Notes: a model not told the origin generated them from the sequence alone. A DNA stretch of 64,000 nucleotides from Vibrio kanaloae (GCF_024347535.1 NZ_AP025497.1:2480001-2544000); one strand, 5' to 3'. Numbered from the stretch's first letter, positions 45,684-55,674 are shown. Numbers and translations are program-made.

Positions 45684-47633
45684 TTAGTATTTCGTTTTTA
45701 CCTCATGAGGAGCTAAGAATGTCCCCTTCACTCCTAAGATATCTCGGTAATAAGCTTCAAACATCAAGATGTTTTGGACGTAACCACGGGTCTCTTTAAA
45801 AGGGATCATTTCAATAAAGGCATACGCATCGAGCTTTTCGTCACTGCGTGAACGCCACTGCCTCACTCGGCTCGGCCCGGCATTGTAAGCAGCCAAAGCA
45901 AAAATACGGTTATTGTCATATTGAGAAAGTAAACCATCTAGATAGTGACTACCAATCTCAATGTTCTTACCGACATCATAAAGATCATCGCTGCCCTGAT
46001 ACTTAATTTGATGTTTGTTAGCCGTGTATTGAGCCGTTTTCGGCATGATTTGCATGATACCACGAGCCCCAACAGGAGAGCGTGCCTCTGAATCCAGAGC
46101 GCTCTCTTGCCTCGATAAAGCCATTAAAGTGATGGGATCAATACCGTGCTTTTCAGCGTAGAAATTAAACCACCATTTATGCGCAACAGGGAAACGCAGA
46201 ATGAGGTTATCCCACATCTTCGCAGCAATACTCGCCGTTACTGTTAAGTGATTCCAACGCTGTGTCGCGGCATGGGCAGCAAACATCGCCTTATGATCTT
46301 TGTCTACATTGGTTAATAACCAGCGCCACTCACTCTTCGCTGCCGCAATTTTATCTCGGTCAATCAATTCACCAATACGAACCAAAGATGTGTCGAACGG
46401 CTTCATCATCTCAGCATTGTATTTGAGTACTGATGTAGGATATTGAACGGGCTTACCTAACTGTTTAGCCGCCGCGACACTGTAAAAATTACGCCTACCT
46501 AAAATATCGGCTAGTCGCTTGTTGCCTTTGGCAGTATCACCCAACGCAATCTCAGCTCTGCCCTGCCAATATTGCCAACGCAGCGAAGCTTGATGTTTAT
46601 CATCCAAGCGCGCTATCCACTCTTGTAAGCCAGTCCAATCTGCATGCTGAATAGCTAAACGAGCACGTCGTTCAAGCAACACTTGCTTTGATGAACTCAC
46701 GAGTATTTTGTCTCGCCACTCCATCAACTCTTCAGAATCCGTATTAATCAAACGAAATGCTAGGTAATCGGCAAGCTCTTGAGATTTCTCTTTCGAGAAC
46801 TTCTGAGCCTTGATGACCTCATCAAACACCTCCTGAGCACTGCTTGCTGACTTCCTTGCCAATTTCTCGAAACCAAACTCGGTTTGAGCTTGGTAAAATT
46901 CATTCTCAGGGTGCTTCTTAGCGAACGCGAGAACATCCTCAGGTTTGTTGTACAACGCCTTCATTTGTTTCGCTTGGGCAATTGACTCATCACTATCCAA
47001 TTGCTTAATTAGATAAGTCATCAATTTACCGCTACGACCTTCGAACGCTAACAGCATCCTTTCTAGTATCAGCTCATCCGTTCTTAAACCCGCTTGATCC
47101 CAGCTCTCAAACAGAGGATCACAGGCGTCATCAACACCACGACCACTTAACCAAAGTTGCCTAGCCCCTTTAAAAGCAAGCTCTTTATTGCCTTGTTCGT
47201 AATGCGCTCGGTAATAGATACATTGGTATTTTTCACCAACAGGTTCTTTAGTTTGAAACTCAAGGATGGTCTTCCACTGCTTTTGAAAAGCCAATGAATC
47301 CAAATAAGGTGCGCGCATGCGATTAGAAAATGGCAGTGCTTTATTCTGTTCAATAAAAGCATCCACCTCAGCAGGTGTACGCTCTCCTAAGCCAATAAGA
47401 AAAGCTCGATAATCGGTATAAGGTGTTAAAGGATATGTTTGAATCTTGTTACGTAGCGCGGAGTAGGCTTTTAGATCATGGTTGTCTAAAACCTCTTGCG
47501 CTCTATCATAAACATCACGCTGCATTTCAAGCTCAGATGCATTGCTCGCTAAAGCCATCGGAGCCAGTGAAAATGAAGACAAAATTGCCGATGCAGCCAC
47601 AGCAATTTTCGTATTACCAATTCGGAAAAACAT
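45684..47633 (-). CDS. slt: Soluble lytic murein transglycosylase
   Basis: Periplasmic enzyme that cleaves glycan strands to 1,6-anhydroMurNAc products. The 649-residue protein has a signal peptide (about 1-30, SAILSSFSLAPMALA), a long alpha-helical superhelix (U and L domains) and the C-terminal SLT domain with catalytic Glu in LSRQESALDSEAR, GARGIMQIMPKTA and LAAYNAGPSRV. The ATG at 47633 is favoured by AAGGA eight bases upstream; an in-frame extension to 47690 has no such signal. Its products feed the anhydroMurNAc recycling genes at 53794-60446. Confidence 0.96.
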   Translation of the reverse strand: MFFRIGNTKIAVAASAILSSFSLAPMALASNASELEMQRDVYDRAQEVLDNHDLKAYSALRNKIQTYPLTPYTDYRAFLIGLGERTPAEVDAFIEQNKALPFSNRMRAPYLDSLAFQKQWKTILEFQTKEPVGEKYQCIYYRAHYEQGNKELAFKGARQLWLSGRGVDDACDPLFESWDQAGLRTDELILERMLLAFEGRSGKLMTYLIKQLDSDESIAQAKQMKALYNKPEDVLAFAKKHPENEFYQAQTEFGFEKLARKSASSAQEVFDEVIKAQKFSKEKSQELADYLAFRLINTDSEELMEWRDKILVSSSKQVLLERRARLAIQHADWTGLQEWIARLDDKHQASLRWQYWQGRAEIALGDTAKGNKRLADILGRRNFYSVAAAKQLGKPVQYPTSVLKYNAEMMKPFDTSLVRIGELIDRDKIAAAKSEWRWLLTNVDKDHKAMFAAHAATQRWNHLTVTASIAAKMWDNLILRFPVAHKWWFNFYAEKHGIDPITLMALSRQESALDSEARSPVGARGIMQIMPKTAQYTANKHQIKYQGSDDLYDVGKNIEIGSHYLDGLLSQYDNNRIFALAAYNAGPSRVRQWRSRSDEKLDAYAFIEMIPFKETRGYVQNILMFEAYYRDILGVKGTFLAPHEVKTKY

Positions 47634-47896
47634 TCGCTCTTTCCTTAGTGCGTGTATGAATACGTGAAATCTATTTACGCCCGACCTCACATCAAATGTA
47701 AAGGATTTGAGTGTAAATATTATTAATATTTAACACTTCGCCTCAGAAGCCTATTAAATATAGTTTTAATGACCAATGTGACAATAATAGGTAAGGATTC
47801 GTTCAAGAGTGGCTTTTCTGTCCTAGGAGTAACATCTTTGAGGATATTGGTATAAAATAGCAGACAATTTTGAACAATAATTAGGATCGATCGGCA

Positions 47897-49564
47897 ATGG
47901 CTGAATACGTATATACCATGTCTCGGGTGAGCAAAACTGTTCCACCTAAGCGTCAAATTCTTAAAGACATTTCTCTTAGCTTTTTTCCTGGCGCTAAAAT
48001 CGGTGTTTTGGGTTTAAATGGTTCAGGTAAATCTACCCTACTACGTATCATGGCTGGTATTGATACTGATATTGATGGTGAAGCACGTGCACAACAAGGT
48101 CTTAAAGTAGGTTACCTACCGCAAGAACCTGTACTAGACGAATCAAAAACCGTTCGTGAAATCGTAGAAGAAGCGGTTTCTGACGTTGCTGACGCACTTA
48201 AGCGTATTGATGCGGTTTACGCAGCTTACGCAGAACCAGATGCAGATTTCGATGCACTTGCTAAAGAGCAAGGCGAACTAGAAGCACTGATTCAAGCAAA
48301 AGACGGTCACAACCTAGAGACAGCTCTAGAGCGTGCTGCTGATGCACTTCGTCTTCCTGAGTGGGATGCGAAAATTGAATTCCTATCCGGTGGTGAGCGT
48401 CGTCGTGTTGCTATCTGTCGCCTACTTCTTGAAAAGCCAGACATGCTGCTGCTTGATGAACCAACCAACCACTTGGATGCTGAATCAGTAGCATGGCTTG
48501 AGCACTTCCTCGTCGATTACAGCGGTACTGTTGTGGCGATTACCCACGACCGTTACTTCCTAGACAACGCTGCTGGCTGGATTCTAGAACTTGATCGTGG
48601 TGAAGGTATCCCATGGGAAGGTAACTACACGTCTTGGCTAGAGCAAAAAGACGAGCGTCTAAAGCAAGAAAAAGCGGGCGAAAGCGCACGTCAAAAGACA
48701 ATCGAGAAAGAACTTGAATGGGTTCGTCAAAACCCTAAAGGCCGTCAAGCTAAATCTAAAGCTCGTATGGCTCGTTTTGAAGAACTGACGACAGGTCAAT
48801 ACCAGAAGCGTAACGAAACCAACGAACTGTTCATCCCGCCAGGTGAGCGTCTAGGTGACAAAGTTCTTGAAGTGAACAACCTGACTAAATCGTTTGGTGA
48901 TCGCGTTCTTATCGACGACCTATCGTTCAGCATGCCTAAAGGCGCTATCGTCGGTATCGTCGGTGCCAACGGTGCAGGTAAATCAACACTATTCAAGATG
49001 CTAAGCGGTGCAGAACAGCCAGATTCAGGTACAGTTGAACTAGGCGAAACCGTTAAACTTGCTTCTGTTGATCAGTTCCGTGACAGCATGGACGACACTA
49101 AGACAGTATTCCAAGAGATCTCTGAAGGCGCTGATATCATTAAGATCAACAACTTCGAAATCCCTGCGCGTGCTTACTGTTCTCGTTTCAACTTTAAAGG
49201 CAACGACCAACAGAAGATCATCGGTGAGCTTTCTGGTGGTGAGCGTAACCGTGTTCACTTAGCGAAACTGCTAAAAGCGGGCGGTAACGTACTGCTACTC
49301 GATGAGCCTACCAACGACCTTGACGTTGAAACGCTACGTGCTCTTGAAGAAGCACTGCTTGAATTCCCTGGCTGTGCAATGGTTATCTCGCATGACCGTT
49401 GGTTCCTTGACCGTATTGCAACCCATATCTTAGACTACCGTGATGAAGGTCAAGTTAACTTCTACGAAGGTAACTACACTGAGTACACGGAGTGGCTAAA
49501 ACAGACTCTGGGCGCTCAAGCGGCGGAACCACACCGCATCAAGTACAAGCGTATAGCTAAGTAA
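47897..49564 (+). CDS. ettA: Energy-dependent translational throttle protein EttA (ABC-F)
   Basis: ABC-F ATPase that binds the ribosomal E site and gates entry into elongation according to ATP/ADP. The 555-residue protein has two ABC modules with Walker A GLNGSGKST and GANGAGKST, signatures LSGGERRRV and LSGGERNRV, Walker B LLLDEPTNHLD and LLLDEPTNDLD, the arm insert in module 1, and the linker EWVRQNPKGRQAKSKARM. Length and C-terminal LKQTLGAQAAEPHRIKYK match EttA (555). Strong codon bias suggests high expression. Divergent from slt. Confidence 0.97.
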   Translation: MAEYVYTMSRVSKTVPPKRQILKDISLSFFPGAKIGVLGLNGSGKSTLLRIMAGIDTDIDGEARAQQGLKVGYLPQEPVLDESKTVREIVEEAVSDVADALKRIDAVYAAYAEPDADFDALAKEQGELEALIQAKDGHNLETALERAADALRLPEWDAKIEFLSGGERRRVAICRLLLEKPDMLLLDEPTNHLDAESVAWLEHFLVDYSGTVVAITHDRYFLDNAAGWILELDRGEGIPWEGNYTSWLEQKDERLKQEKAGESARQKTIEKELEWVRQNPKGRQAKSKARMARFEELTTGQYQKRNETNELFIPPGERLGDKVLEVNNLTKSFGDRVLIDDLSFSMPKGAIVGIVGANGAGKSTLFKMLSGAEQPDSGTVELGETVKLASVDQFRDSMDDTKTVFQEISEGADIIKINNFEIPARAYCSRFNFKGNDQQKIIGELSGGERNRVHLAKLLKAGGNVLLLDEPTNDLDVETLRALEEALLEFPGCAMVISHDRWFLDRIATHILDYRDEGQVNFYEGNYTEYTEWLKQTLGAQAAEPHRIKYKRIAK

Positions 49565-49583
49565 ATTAGCTTGTATTCTGAAC

Positions 49584-49608
49584 AAAGGCCGCGATAATAG
49601 CGGCCTTT
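49584..49608 (+). terminator. Intrinsic terminator after ettA
   Basis: AAAGGCCGC (49584-49592) pairs with GCGGCCTTT (49600-49608) around GATAATA. Short T tract, so moderate strength. Confidence 0.75.
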
Positions 49609-49654
49609 GATATATCTGAATTACGTATTAAACATTGATATAGAGATATTCGTT

Positions 49655-50023
49655 ATGATAGAAAGACGTCAGTTTTCACGAGTTGTTTATCAAGTCCCAG
49701 TAGAATTGTCACAAGGACAAGGAAACATATCTGGATCGATACAAGACTTATCTCTTCATGGCCTACTCATTCAATGTAATGAATTACAACAACTCAGCGG
49801 CAATGTTCCTGTTCAGGTCAGCTTTACGCTGACAAACAGTAATATCAATATTCAGTTAGAAGCAACGATAGTCTCTACCATCAATACCTCAATGCGTTTA
49901 CGCATAGAGCATTTAGATATTGATAGTATCAGTCACCTTAAGCGCCTTGTGGAACTTAATGTTGGCGACGATGAATTGCTTTATAGAGAGATTAAGCACC
50001 TTACCGACTTAGGTTGTGAATAA
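49655..50023 (+). CDS. PilZ-domain protein (c-di-GMP receptor)
   Basis: A 122-residue single PilZ domain. The c-di-GMP contact motifs are present: RRQFSR (RxxxR, residues 4-9) and DLSLHGLLIQ (D/N-x-S-x-x-G). I choose the ATG at 49655 because PilZ proteins start just before the ERRxFxR motif and the 16 residues upstream (rich in I, Y, N) look untranslated and overlap the ettA terminator. Target unknown. It lies between ettA and an M23 peptidase gene, 49 bp before the latter. Confidence 0.88.
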   Translation: MIERRQFSRVVYQVPVELSQGQGNISGSIQDLSLHGLLIQCNELQQLSGNVPVQVSFTLTNSNINIQLEATIVSTINTSMRLRIEHLDIDSISHLKRLVELNVGDDELLYREIKHLTDLGCE

Positions 50024-50072
50024 GATCTCAGTTACCTTTTTTCTATTAAAAGCATCTAATTAGTACAGAACC

Positions 50073-51083
50073 ATGTCTAAAAAAGTTTCCATTACTATTC
50101 CCTCTAGTCAGGGGGAACAGACGTTTTACTTCGGCCGAAAAGCCGTGCTCATGTGCACCACTACGATTTTTTCAGTACCGCTATTAATTGGCGGCGCTGC
50201 ATACATGCACTTTGAAACCCAACAAGAGCTCGCGATGCAAGCGAACGATGCCCAACAATTAATTGAGACGCTGATTGTTGAAAAAGAACAAACCGAGTTT
50301 CTTTATGCTGAACAAGTTGATACCAATCATTCTCTATCGCAAACATTGACAGAGAAAGAAGGCACGATTCAACTGCTTGGTAAGCGTGTATTTGACGTTG
50401 AGTCGGTACTTGGCCTTGCTGACGAAGAACTACTGACCGATGATGTCTCTTTAGAAGACAGAATTGATGCCGCAGCCATCGATTCAGCGGTAAGAGCAAC
50501 CATGTTCCGTTTGATTCCAAACGACAGCCCTATGGCTTATCAACGTATCTCTTCTTCTTATGGTCGCCGCACTAACCCTATTACAGGTAAACGCCACGTT
50601 CATACAGGCATCGACCTGACGTGTAAGCGTGGTGAAGACATCTTAGCCCCCGCAGATGGTGTCATTGAAACGGTTCGCCCAAGTAACAAAGGCTTCGGTA
50701 ACTTCATAACCATGCGCCACTCATTTGGTTTCATGAGTTCTTATGCTCATCTGCAGAAATTCAAAGTACGTAGCGGGCAATTTGTGAGCAAAGGCGATGT
50801 CATTGCAAGCTGTGGTAACTCCGGTAGCTCAACCGGTCCACATTTACATTATGAAGTACGCTTCCTTGGTCGTTCACTGAATCCTCAATATCTGATGGAT
50901 TGGACGCCTGAAAACTTCAATTACGTTTTTGAAAAAGAAAATAAAGTGAAGTGGGGCCCGCTGGTTCAGTTGATTGATAATGTGGTTCGCTTACAAATCA
51001 ACCTGACAAACGTGCCTTACATCAGTTCGACCATCGACACCGTATCGAGTGAAGATAGTAAGAAACCCATTACGACTAACTAG
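50073..51083 (+). CDS. M23 family metalloendopeptidase, membrane-anchored
   Basis: A 336-residue peptidoglycan hydrolase of the LytM type. One N-terminal membrane helix (about 24-45), a coiled coil (about 48-110) and a C-terminal M23 domain with zinc ligands His177 and Asp181 (HVHTGIDL), His226 (YAHL) and the HLH motif at 257-259. The catalytic set is complete, so it is an active enzyme candidate rather than a degenerate EnvC/NlpD activator. Likely cuts cross-links during cell elongation or division. May be co-transcribed with the PilZ gene. Confidence 0.9.
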   Translation: MSKKVSITIPSSQGEQTFYFGRKAVLMCTTTIFSVPLLIGGAAYMHFETQQELAMQANDAQQLIETLIVEKEQTEFLYAEQVDTNHSLSQTLTEKEGTIQLLGKRVFDVESVLGLADEELLTDDVSLEDRIDAAAIDSAVRATMFRLIPNDSPMAYQRISSSYGRRTNPITGKRHVHTGIDLTCKRGEDILAPADGVIETVRPSNKGFGNFITMRHSFGFMSSYAHLQKFKVRSGQFVSKGDVIASCGNSGSSTGPHLHYEVRFLGRSLNPQYLMDWTPENFNYVFEKENKVKWGPLVQLIDNVVRLQINLTNVPYISSTIDTVSSEDSKKPITTN

Positions 51084-51178
51084 ACACGGCTAACTAGAAC
51101 CTGTTGATTTGGCCTATGATGATCGAATTGCTTTTAGCCTACAGTAGGCCAAATGCTTTCATGGCGTTCAGCACAAAC

Positions 51179-51210
51179 AAAAAAGAGCGACCAGATGGTC
51201 GCTCTTTTTT
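51179..51210. terminator. Bidirectional terminator between the M23 gene and tyrA
   Basis: A perfect 14-bp stem, six A then GAGCGACC paired with GGTCGCTC then six T, with loop AGAT. Serves both convergent genes. Confidence 0.9.
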
Positions 51211-51227
51211 ATGATTTCAAATCGGTA

Positions 51228-52355
51228 TTAACCACGATGAATCGAGTCATGTGCTTGTTTTAGAAGACTTTGGCTTTCTTGCAAGAATTGTTGTGAGTAA
51301 TCACCAAACCAATCACTCACTTGGTTGAAGATCTCAACAAACTTAGCCTTATCTTTGCCATCTAGGATTTCTAACGCTTCTCCGAAACAGCTATGGAAGC
51401 GTCGAATCATCTCAATGTTCTCATCCGAAGAAAGAATGATATCACCGTACAAGTTCGGGTCTTGAGCAAACAGACGACCAACCATCGCAATCTCAAGTCG
51501 GTAGATTGGCGAGCTTAGCTTCAGAAGCTGATCAATGTTCGGGTTCTCTTTACTCAGGTGTAAGCCGTAAGCAAAAGAGGTGAAGTGGCGTAGTGCTTGA
51601 ATCAAGGTCATGCCGTGATCGTGCTCAGCGGCATCCATCTGGCAAAGGCTCGCGCCCCAAATACCAAATTGATTCAGTAGCCATTGGTAGCTTTCAGAAC
51701 CCCGCCCATCACTGTAAACAATCACTTGCTTAGCAAGGCTAGGAACATCAGGGCCAAACATTGGGTGCAATCCAACCACTGGGCCTTGGTGGATGTTCAT
51801 CATTGCTTGCAGAGGTTTAGATTTAATTGACGTCAAATCACATAGAATACAATCGCTTGGTAGATTACCTAGTTTAGTGATCACACCTTCCGTTAGGTGA
51901 ATTGGAACCGTAACAACCACAAGACCCGCATTATCTAAGATCTCATCTGCTCTGTCCCAATCTCGGCTGCCAAGGATTTTCACTTCATAGCCAGAAAGTT
52001 TGAACATACGACCAAACAAGCCACCAAGTTGACCATTACCACCAACGATAACCACTGAACGTAACTCTGGGTTAAGACACTTAAAGCCAGAATCTTTCTC
52101 ACTGGCATAAGACTCACGCATAGTACGACGCAAAATATCTTCGATTAACTGTGGTGGAACCCCTATTTTCTCGGCTTCTTGACGACGAGATGCCAGCATC
52201 GCAGCTTCACGTTCTGGTACATAAATAGGTAAACCATGTTCACTTTTTACTTCGCCCACTTTCTCTACCAGAGCAAGGCGTTGAGCCAGTAAATCCAACA
52301 TTTGTTTATCGACAGCATCGATTTGGTCGCGTAATTCGTTCAGTTCAACGGCCAT
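51228..52355 (-). CDS. tyrA: Bifunctional chorismate mutase/prephenate dehydrogenase
   Basis: Makes 4-hydroxyphenylpyruvate for tyrosine. The 375-residue protein has chorismate mutase (about 1-85, LNELRDQIDAVDKQMLDLLA) and an NAD-dependent prephenate dehydrogenase (about 98-370) with VVIVGGNGQLGGLFGRMF and LHPMFGPDVPSLAKQVIV. The ATG at 52355 has AAGGA upstream and matches the E. coli N-terminus; the longer frame to 52403 is rejected. Follows aroF on the same strand after 118 bp. Confidence 0.97.
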   Translation of the reverse strand: MAVELNELRDQIDAVDKQMLDLLAQRLALVEKVGEVKSEHGLPIYVPEREAAMLASRRQEAEKIGVPPQLIEDILRRTMRESYASEKDSGFKCLNPELRSVVIVGGNGQLGGLFGRMFKLSGYEVKILGSRDWDRADEILDNAGLVVVTVPIHLTEGVITKLGNLPSDCILCDLTSIKSKPLQAMMNIHQGPVVGLHPMFGPDVPSLAKQVIVYSDGRGSESYQWLLNQFGIWGASLCQMDAAEHDHGMTLIQALRHFTSFAYGLHLSKENPNIDQLLKLSSPIYRLEIAMVGRLFAQDPNLYGDIILSSDENIEMIRRFHSCFGEALEILDGKDKAKFVEIFNQVSDWFGDYSQQFLQESQSLLKQAHDSIHRG

Positions 52356-52431
52356 TTTATTCCTTACTAATCTATAACCCCGTGCCAATCTATAAGCCCA
52401 CAATCACGTAGGTTCGCTAGCAACAGATCTT

Positions 52432-52454
52432 AAAATGCCCCATTAGATGAGGCA
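52432..52454 (-). terminator. Weak hairpin between aroF and tyrA
   Basis: On the minus strand TGCCTCA (52454-52448) pairs with TGGGGCA (52442-52436; one G-U) around TCTAA, followed by TTTTA. It may cause partial termination so that aroF is expressed above tyrA. Confidence 0.45.
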
Positions 52455-52473
52455 CTTAAATTTAAAACTCTGA

Positions 52474-53547
52474 CTAACCTTTCAAGCGGTTCTCTAAGAA
52501 CGGGACTAATTCCGTATGTGCATGTTTCAATAGTGCCTCAGTTGAATCCCAATTGATACACGCGTCGGTAATAGAAACGCCGTATTTCATCTCATTGAGA
52601 GGTATATCCGAAGATTGGTTTCCTTCGTTAATATGGCTTTCAATCATAAGACCGATAATCGACTTGTTGCCTTCACGAATTTGGTGAATAACATCTTCAG
52701 CAACTAGGGGTTGGCGACGGAAATCTTTGCGAGAGTTCGCGTGGCTACAGTCGACCATTAGCGCTGCCTCTAAACCAGATTTACCCAGCTCTTGCTCACA
52801 TTCGTGTACCGATACTGAATCGTAGTTCGTCTGCTTACCGCCACGTAAAATCACGTGACCATTTGGGTTACCTTGCGTTGTTAGTAGTGCAACTTGACCT
52901 TCGCGGCTGATACCCATGAAACGGTGGCTAGAAGAAGCCGCCTGCATTGCATTGATTGCAGTGCCTAGGTTGCCATCGGTACCGTTTTTAAAACCGATTG
53001 GCATTGAAAGACCACTTGCCATCTCACGGTGAGTTTGAGATTCAGTAGTACGTGCGCCAATTGCCGCCCAGCTGAAGGTATCTGCTAGGTATTGCGGGCT
53101 GATTGGATCTAATGCTTCAGTCGCTAGTGGGATTTCCATCTCAGCGAGTTCAACAAGTAGCTCACGGCCAACATGCAGGCCATGCTCAATATCGAAAGTG
53201 CCGTCTAGATGCGGGTCATTGATCAAACCTTTCCAACCCACAGTGGTACGAGGTTTCTCAAAGTAAACACGCATAACAATATACAGTTGATCGCTAAGTT
53301 GCTCAGATAAGGCTTTTAGGCGTTTCGCGTACTCTTTCGCCGCTTCAATGTCATGGATAGAACATGGGCCACATACAACAAGCATGCGATGATCTTTCTT
53401 ATGAATGATGTTTGCGATAGTTTGACGAGACTCTTGAATGAAACGACGAGCATTATCACTCAAAGGCAGTTTTGCTTTTAACTCTTCAGGAGTAATCAGT
53501 ACCTGTTCGTCGATGATATTGACATTGCTTAATTCACTTTTCTGCAT
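52474..53547 (-). CDS. aroF: 3-deoxy-7-phosphoheptulonate synthase (Tyr-sensitive type by context)
   Basis: First step of the shikimate pathway: PEP plus erythrose-4-P to DAHP. The 357-residue class I enzyme has MLVVCGPCSIHDIEAAKEYA, VMRVYFEKPRTTVGWKG, GIGARTTESQTHREMASGLS-like AAIGARTTESQTHREM, and DCSHANSRKD. The isoform is set by its position before tyrA and TyrR boxes, as for E. coli aroF; the residue-level feedback type was not tested. Confidence 0.93.
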   Translation of the reverse strand: MQKSELSNVNIIDEQVLITPEELKAKLPLSDNARRFIQESRQTIANIIHKKDHRMLVVCGPCSIHDIEAAKEYAKRLKALSEQLSDQLYIVMRVYFEKPRTTVGWKGLINDPHLDGTFDIEHGLHVGRELLVELAEMEIPLATEALDPISPQYLADTFSWAAIGARTTESQTHREMASGLSMPIGFKNGTDGNLGTAINAMQAASSSHRFMGISREGQVALLTTQGNPNGHVILRGGKQTNYDSVSVHECEQELGKSGLEAALMVDCSHANSRKDFRRQPLVAEDVIHQIREGNKSIIGLMIESHINEGNQSSDIPLNEMKYGVSITDACINWDSTEALLKHAHTELVPFLENRLKG

Positions 53548-53640
53548 AACTCAACCTGTATATTTATTTTTACACCCAACATTTCCATTTGGGCTAACAA
53601 TCTTTAAAAACACAATAACAGCTAAAAAAACGATTTCAAG

Positions 53641-53658
53641 TGTACATTAAAAAAAACA
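53641..53658 (-). promoter_or_regulatory. Candidate weak TyrR box upstream of aroF
   Basis: TGT-N12-ACA, the minimal TyrR box form, five bases from the strong box. Pairs of a strong and a weak box are typical of tyrosine-repressed genes. Confidence 0.5.
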
Positions 53659-53663
53659 TTTGA

Positions 53664-53681
53664 TGTAAATATTAATTTACA
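53664..53681 (-). promoter_or_regulatory. Strong TyrR box upstream of aroF-tyrA
   Basis: TGTAAA-TATTAA-TTTACA is an exact match to the TyrR consensus TGTAAA-N6-TTTACA. It lies 117 bp before the aroF start codon. Confidence 0.85.
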
Positions 53682-53793
53682 CATTTACTTTAACTTGTTC
53701 AGAGAAATAAAAAGGCCTAAACCACGCCCCGCACATACAAAAAAGGCGATATTTCTCATATCGCCCTATCTAAATTTATTATGTGTTTATTTA

Positions 53794-54783
53794 TCACTCA
53801 CTGCCGAGCATTCGCTTGATCGTCTCTGAGGTCTCTTTCCACCTAGCATCCGAGTGAAGCATCGACAAATCAAAGCTGTGTTTTTTAAGCAATGAGTTGG
53901 CTAAAGGCACCTCTTGAATCGCTAAGTGATCGAGAGCTGCAATTTGTGCATCTCGTTTATTACACATCAACACCATGTCACAACCTGCATTCAAGGCAGC
54001 TTTCGCTCTATCGGCTGGTCCGCCCATTATGGCAGCGCCTTCCATCGTTAAATCGTCAGAGAACACCAAGCCTTTGAACCCAAGCTGCTGCTTCAATACT
54101 TTCTGCAGCCAATACTGTGAACCACTCGCTGGTTGATCATCATAGTGAGAGAAAACCACGTGAGCTGGCATCATGGCATCCAATATTCCGGCTTCAATTT
54201 GCGCCTTGAAGATTGCCATGTCTGTTTCAAAGATGTCGTCTCTAGGGTCATATGGCGTTTCTAAGTGAGAGTCAGCAATCACACCACCGTGTCCAGGGAA
54301 GTGCTTTCCTGTTGTCGCCATGCCAACCGACTTCATGCCCTTGATGAAAGCGCTGCTATGACGAACAATGGTATCGATATCTTCACCAAATGCTCGGCTA
54401 CCAATCGCCTTACAGTCGTGACCTTTATCTAAGACTGGCGCAAAGCTCAGATCGATATCATGGGCAATCAATTCCGCAGCCATCAACCAACCGGCCTGTT
54501 CTGCCAACTGCTCACCATTATTCTTGGCCGCAAATTCTTGCGCGGCAGGGATAATTGAAAAGCCGTCGCGGAAGCGTTGTACTCGTCCTCCCTCTTGGTC
54601 AACACCAATCAAAATAGGACGCTTGGCAACTTTACGGATCTCTTTGTTTAACGCCGATAACTGTTTGCTATCGTGATAATTTCGAGTAAATAAGATGAGA
54701 CCACCAACGGTTGGATGCTCTAAAATTTCTCTGTCTTCAGCGGTCAGTTCGTAGCCTGCAACATCAACCCACAACGGTCCCAT
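53794..54783 (-). CDS. nagZ: Beta-N-acetylhexosaminidase NagZ
   Basis: Cytoplasmic family GH3 enzyme that removes GlcNAc from GlcNAc-1,6-anhydroMurNAc peptides in wall recycling. The 329-residue protein has [30 protein letters not shown], the GH3 catalytic loop [20 protein letters not shown] with its Asp-His pair, and the nucleophile region [13 protein letters not shown]. Product anhydroMurNAc is the substrate of AnmK encoded in the same locus. Confidence 0.96.
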   Translation of the reverse strand: MGPLWVDVAGYELTAEDREILEHPTVGGLILFTRNYHDSKQLSALNKEIRKVAKRPILIGVDQEGGRVQRFRDGFSIIPAAQEFAAKNNGEQLAEQAGWLMAAELIAHDIDLSFAPVLDKGHDCKAIGSRAFGEDIDTIVRHSSAFIKGMKSVGMATTGKHFPGHGGVIADSHLETPYDPRDDIFETDMAIFKAQIEAGILDAMMPAHVVFSHYDDQPASGSQYWLQKVLKQQLGFKGLVFSDDLTMEGAAIMGGPADRAKAALNAGCDMVLMCNKRDAQIAALDHLAIQEVPLANSLLKKHSFDLSMLHSDARWKETSETIKRMLGSE

Positions 54784-54794
54784 AAAATTTCCTT

Positions 54795-55643
54795 CTATTG
54801 CTTAAATTCCGCTACTGCAGATTTACTTTGTTCAATTAATTGGTCGGCTTGCTCTTCTTGCTGAGTTAACGCTATGAACAACAAGTCAGTAATAAAAAGC
54901 TGGCTATCACGAGCAGTAATCGATGAACTGCGAATATGATTTTCGTCAGCTGCCGAGATAAGTTTGATGTCCGCATATTTGTCTAAAGCAGAAGGAGATA
55001 ATTGACTAATCACAATCACCTTGGCCTTTTTCGACCTCGCCAGCTGCGCAACCTTCACCACTTCTCTGGTTTCTCCCGAGTAGGAAATCGCAACCAAGAC
55101 ATCATTTTCAGAGAGAGAAGCAGCATTAGCAATCTGAATATGGGCATCTTGCTCTGCATTTGCAGCATGGCCTATTTTCATCAGTTTGTAAGCGAAGTCT
55201 TTGGCGACTAGAGACGATGCGCCCACTCCTGAGATTTGTACCTTATTAGCAAGGTGCAGTAAATCAGCGGCATTGCTCAGCTGTTCGCCTTCATTTAATA
55301 ACACGGTACGCTCAAGCGATTGTGTTTTACTTGCAAGAAGTTTGTCCATCACGGTATCAGGCGGATCTTTTCTGGTGATAGTGCCATGTATCCCGCGCTG
55401 GGATACAGGTTGATAAGTCATATCACTCTGATAGAGCTTCATCTTCATCTCAGAAAAACCTTTGTAACCGAGTTTCTGACTAAACTTTACGATCGTCGAC
55501 TGGCTCACGCCTACCGCTTTAGCCAACTCAGGAGACGAGAGCTGCTTAACTTGTTGTGGATGATCCAATACGTAACGAGCCACCAGCGAATCTGATGGCG
55601 AGAGTTTTGGTAATAACGCTTTAACTTTCGCAATGCCTTTCAT
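54795..55643 (-). CDS. RpiR-family regulator, MurR-like
   Basis: A 282-residue regulator: N-terminal HTH_6 domain (about 1-77, [27 protein letters not shown]) and C-terminal SIS domain (about 120-255) that senses a sugar phosphate, with [21 protein letters not shown] and [13 protein letters not shown]. The ATG at 55643 follows GGGGAAGAG; an upstream in-frame start is weaker. Neighbours (nagZ, anmK, murQ) make MurNAc-6-P or a relative the likely ligand, as for MurR. Divergent from the symporter operon across palindromic GGAATA sites, probably its operators. It may be co-transcribed with nagZ, 11 bp downstream. Confidence 0.88.
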   Translation of the reverse strand: MKGIAKVKALLPKLSPSDSLVARYVLDHPQQVKQLSSPELAKAVGVSQSTIVKFSQKLGYKGFSEMKMKLYQSDMTYQPVSQRGIHGTITRKDPPDTVMDKLLASKTQSLERTVLLNEGEQLSNAADLLHLANKVQISGVGASSLVAKDFAYKLMKIGHAANAEQDAHIQIANAASLSENDVLVAISYSGETREVVKVAQLARSKKAKVIVISQLSPSALDKYADIKLISAADENHIRSSSITARDSQLFITDLLFIALTQQEEQADQLIEQSKSAVAEFKQ

Positions 55644-55674
55644 TAAACGCTCTTCCCCTTCCCTCTGACCGCAT

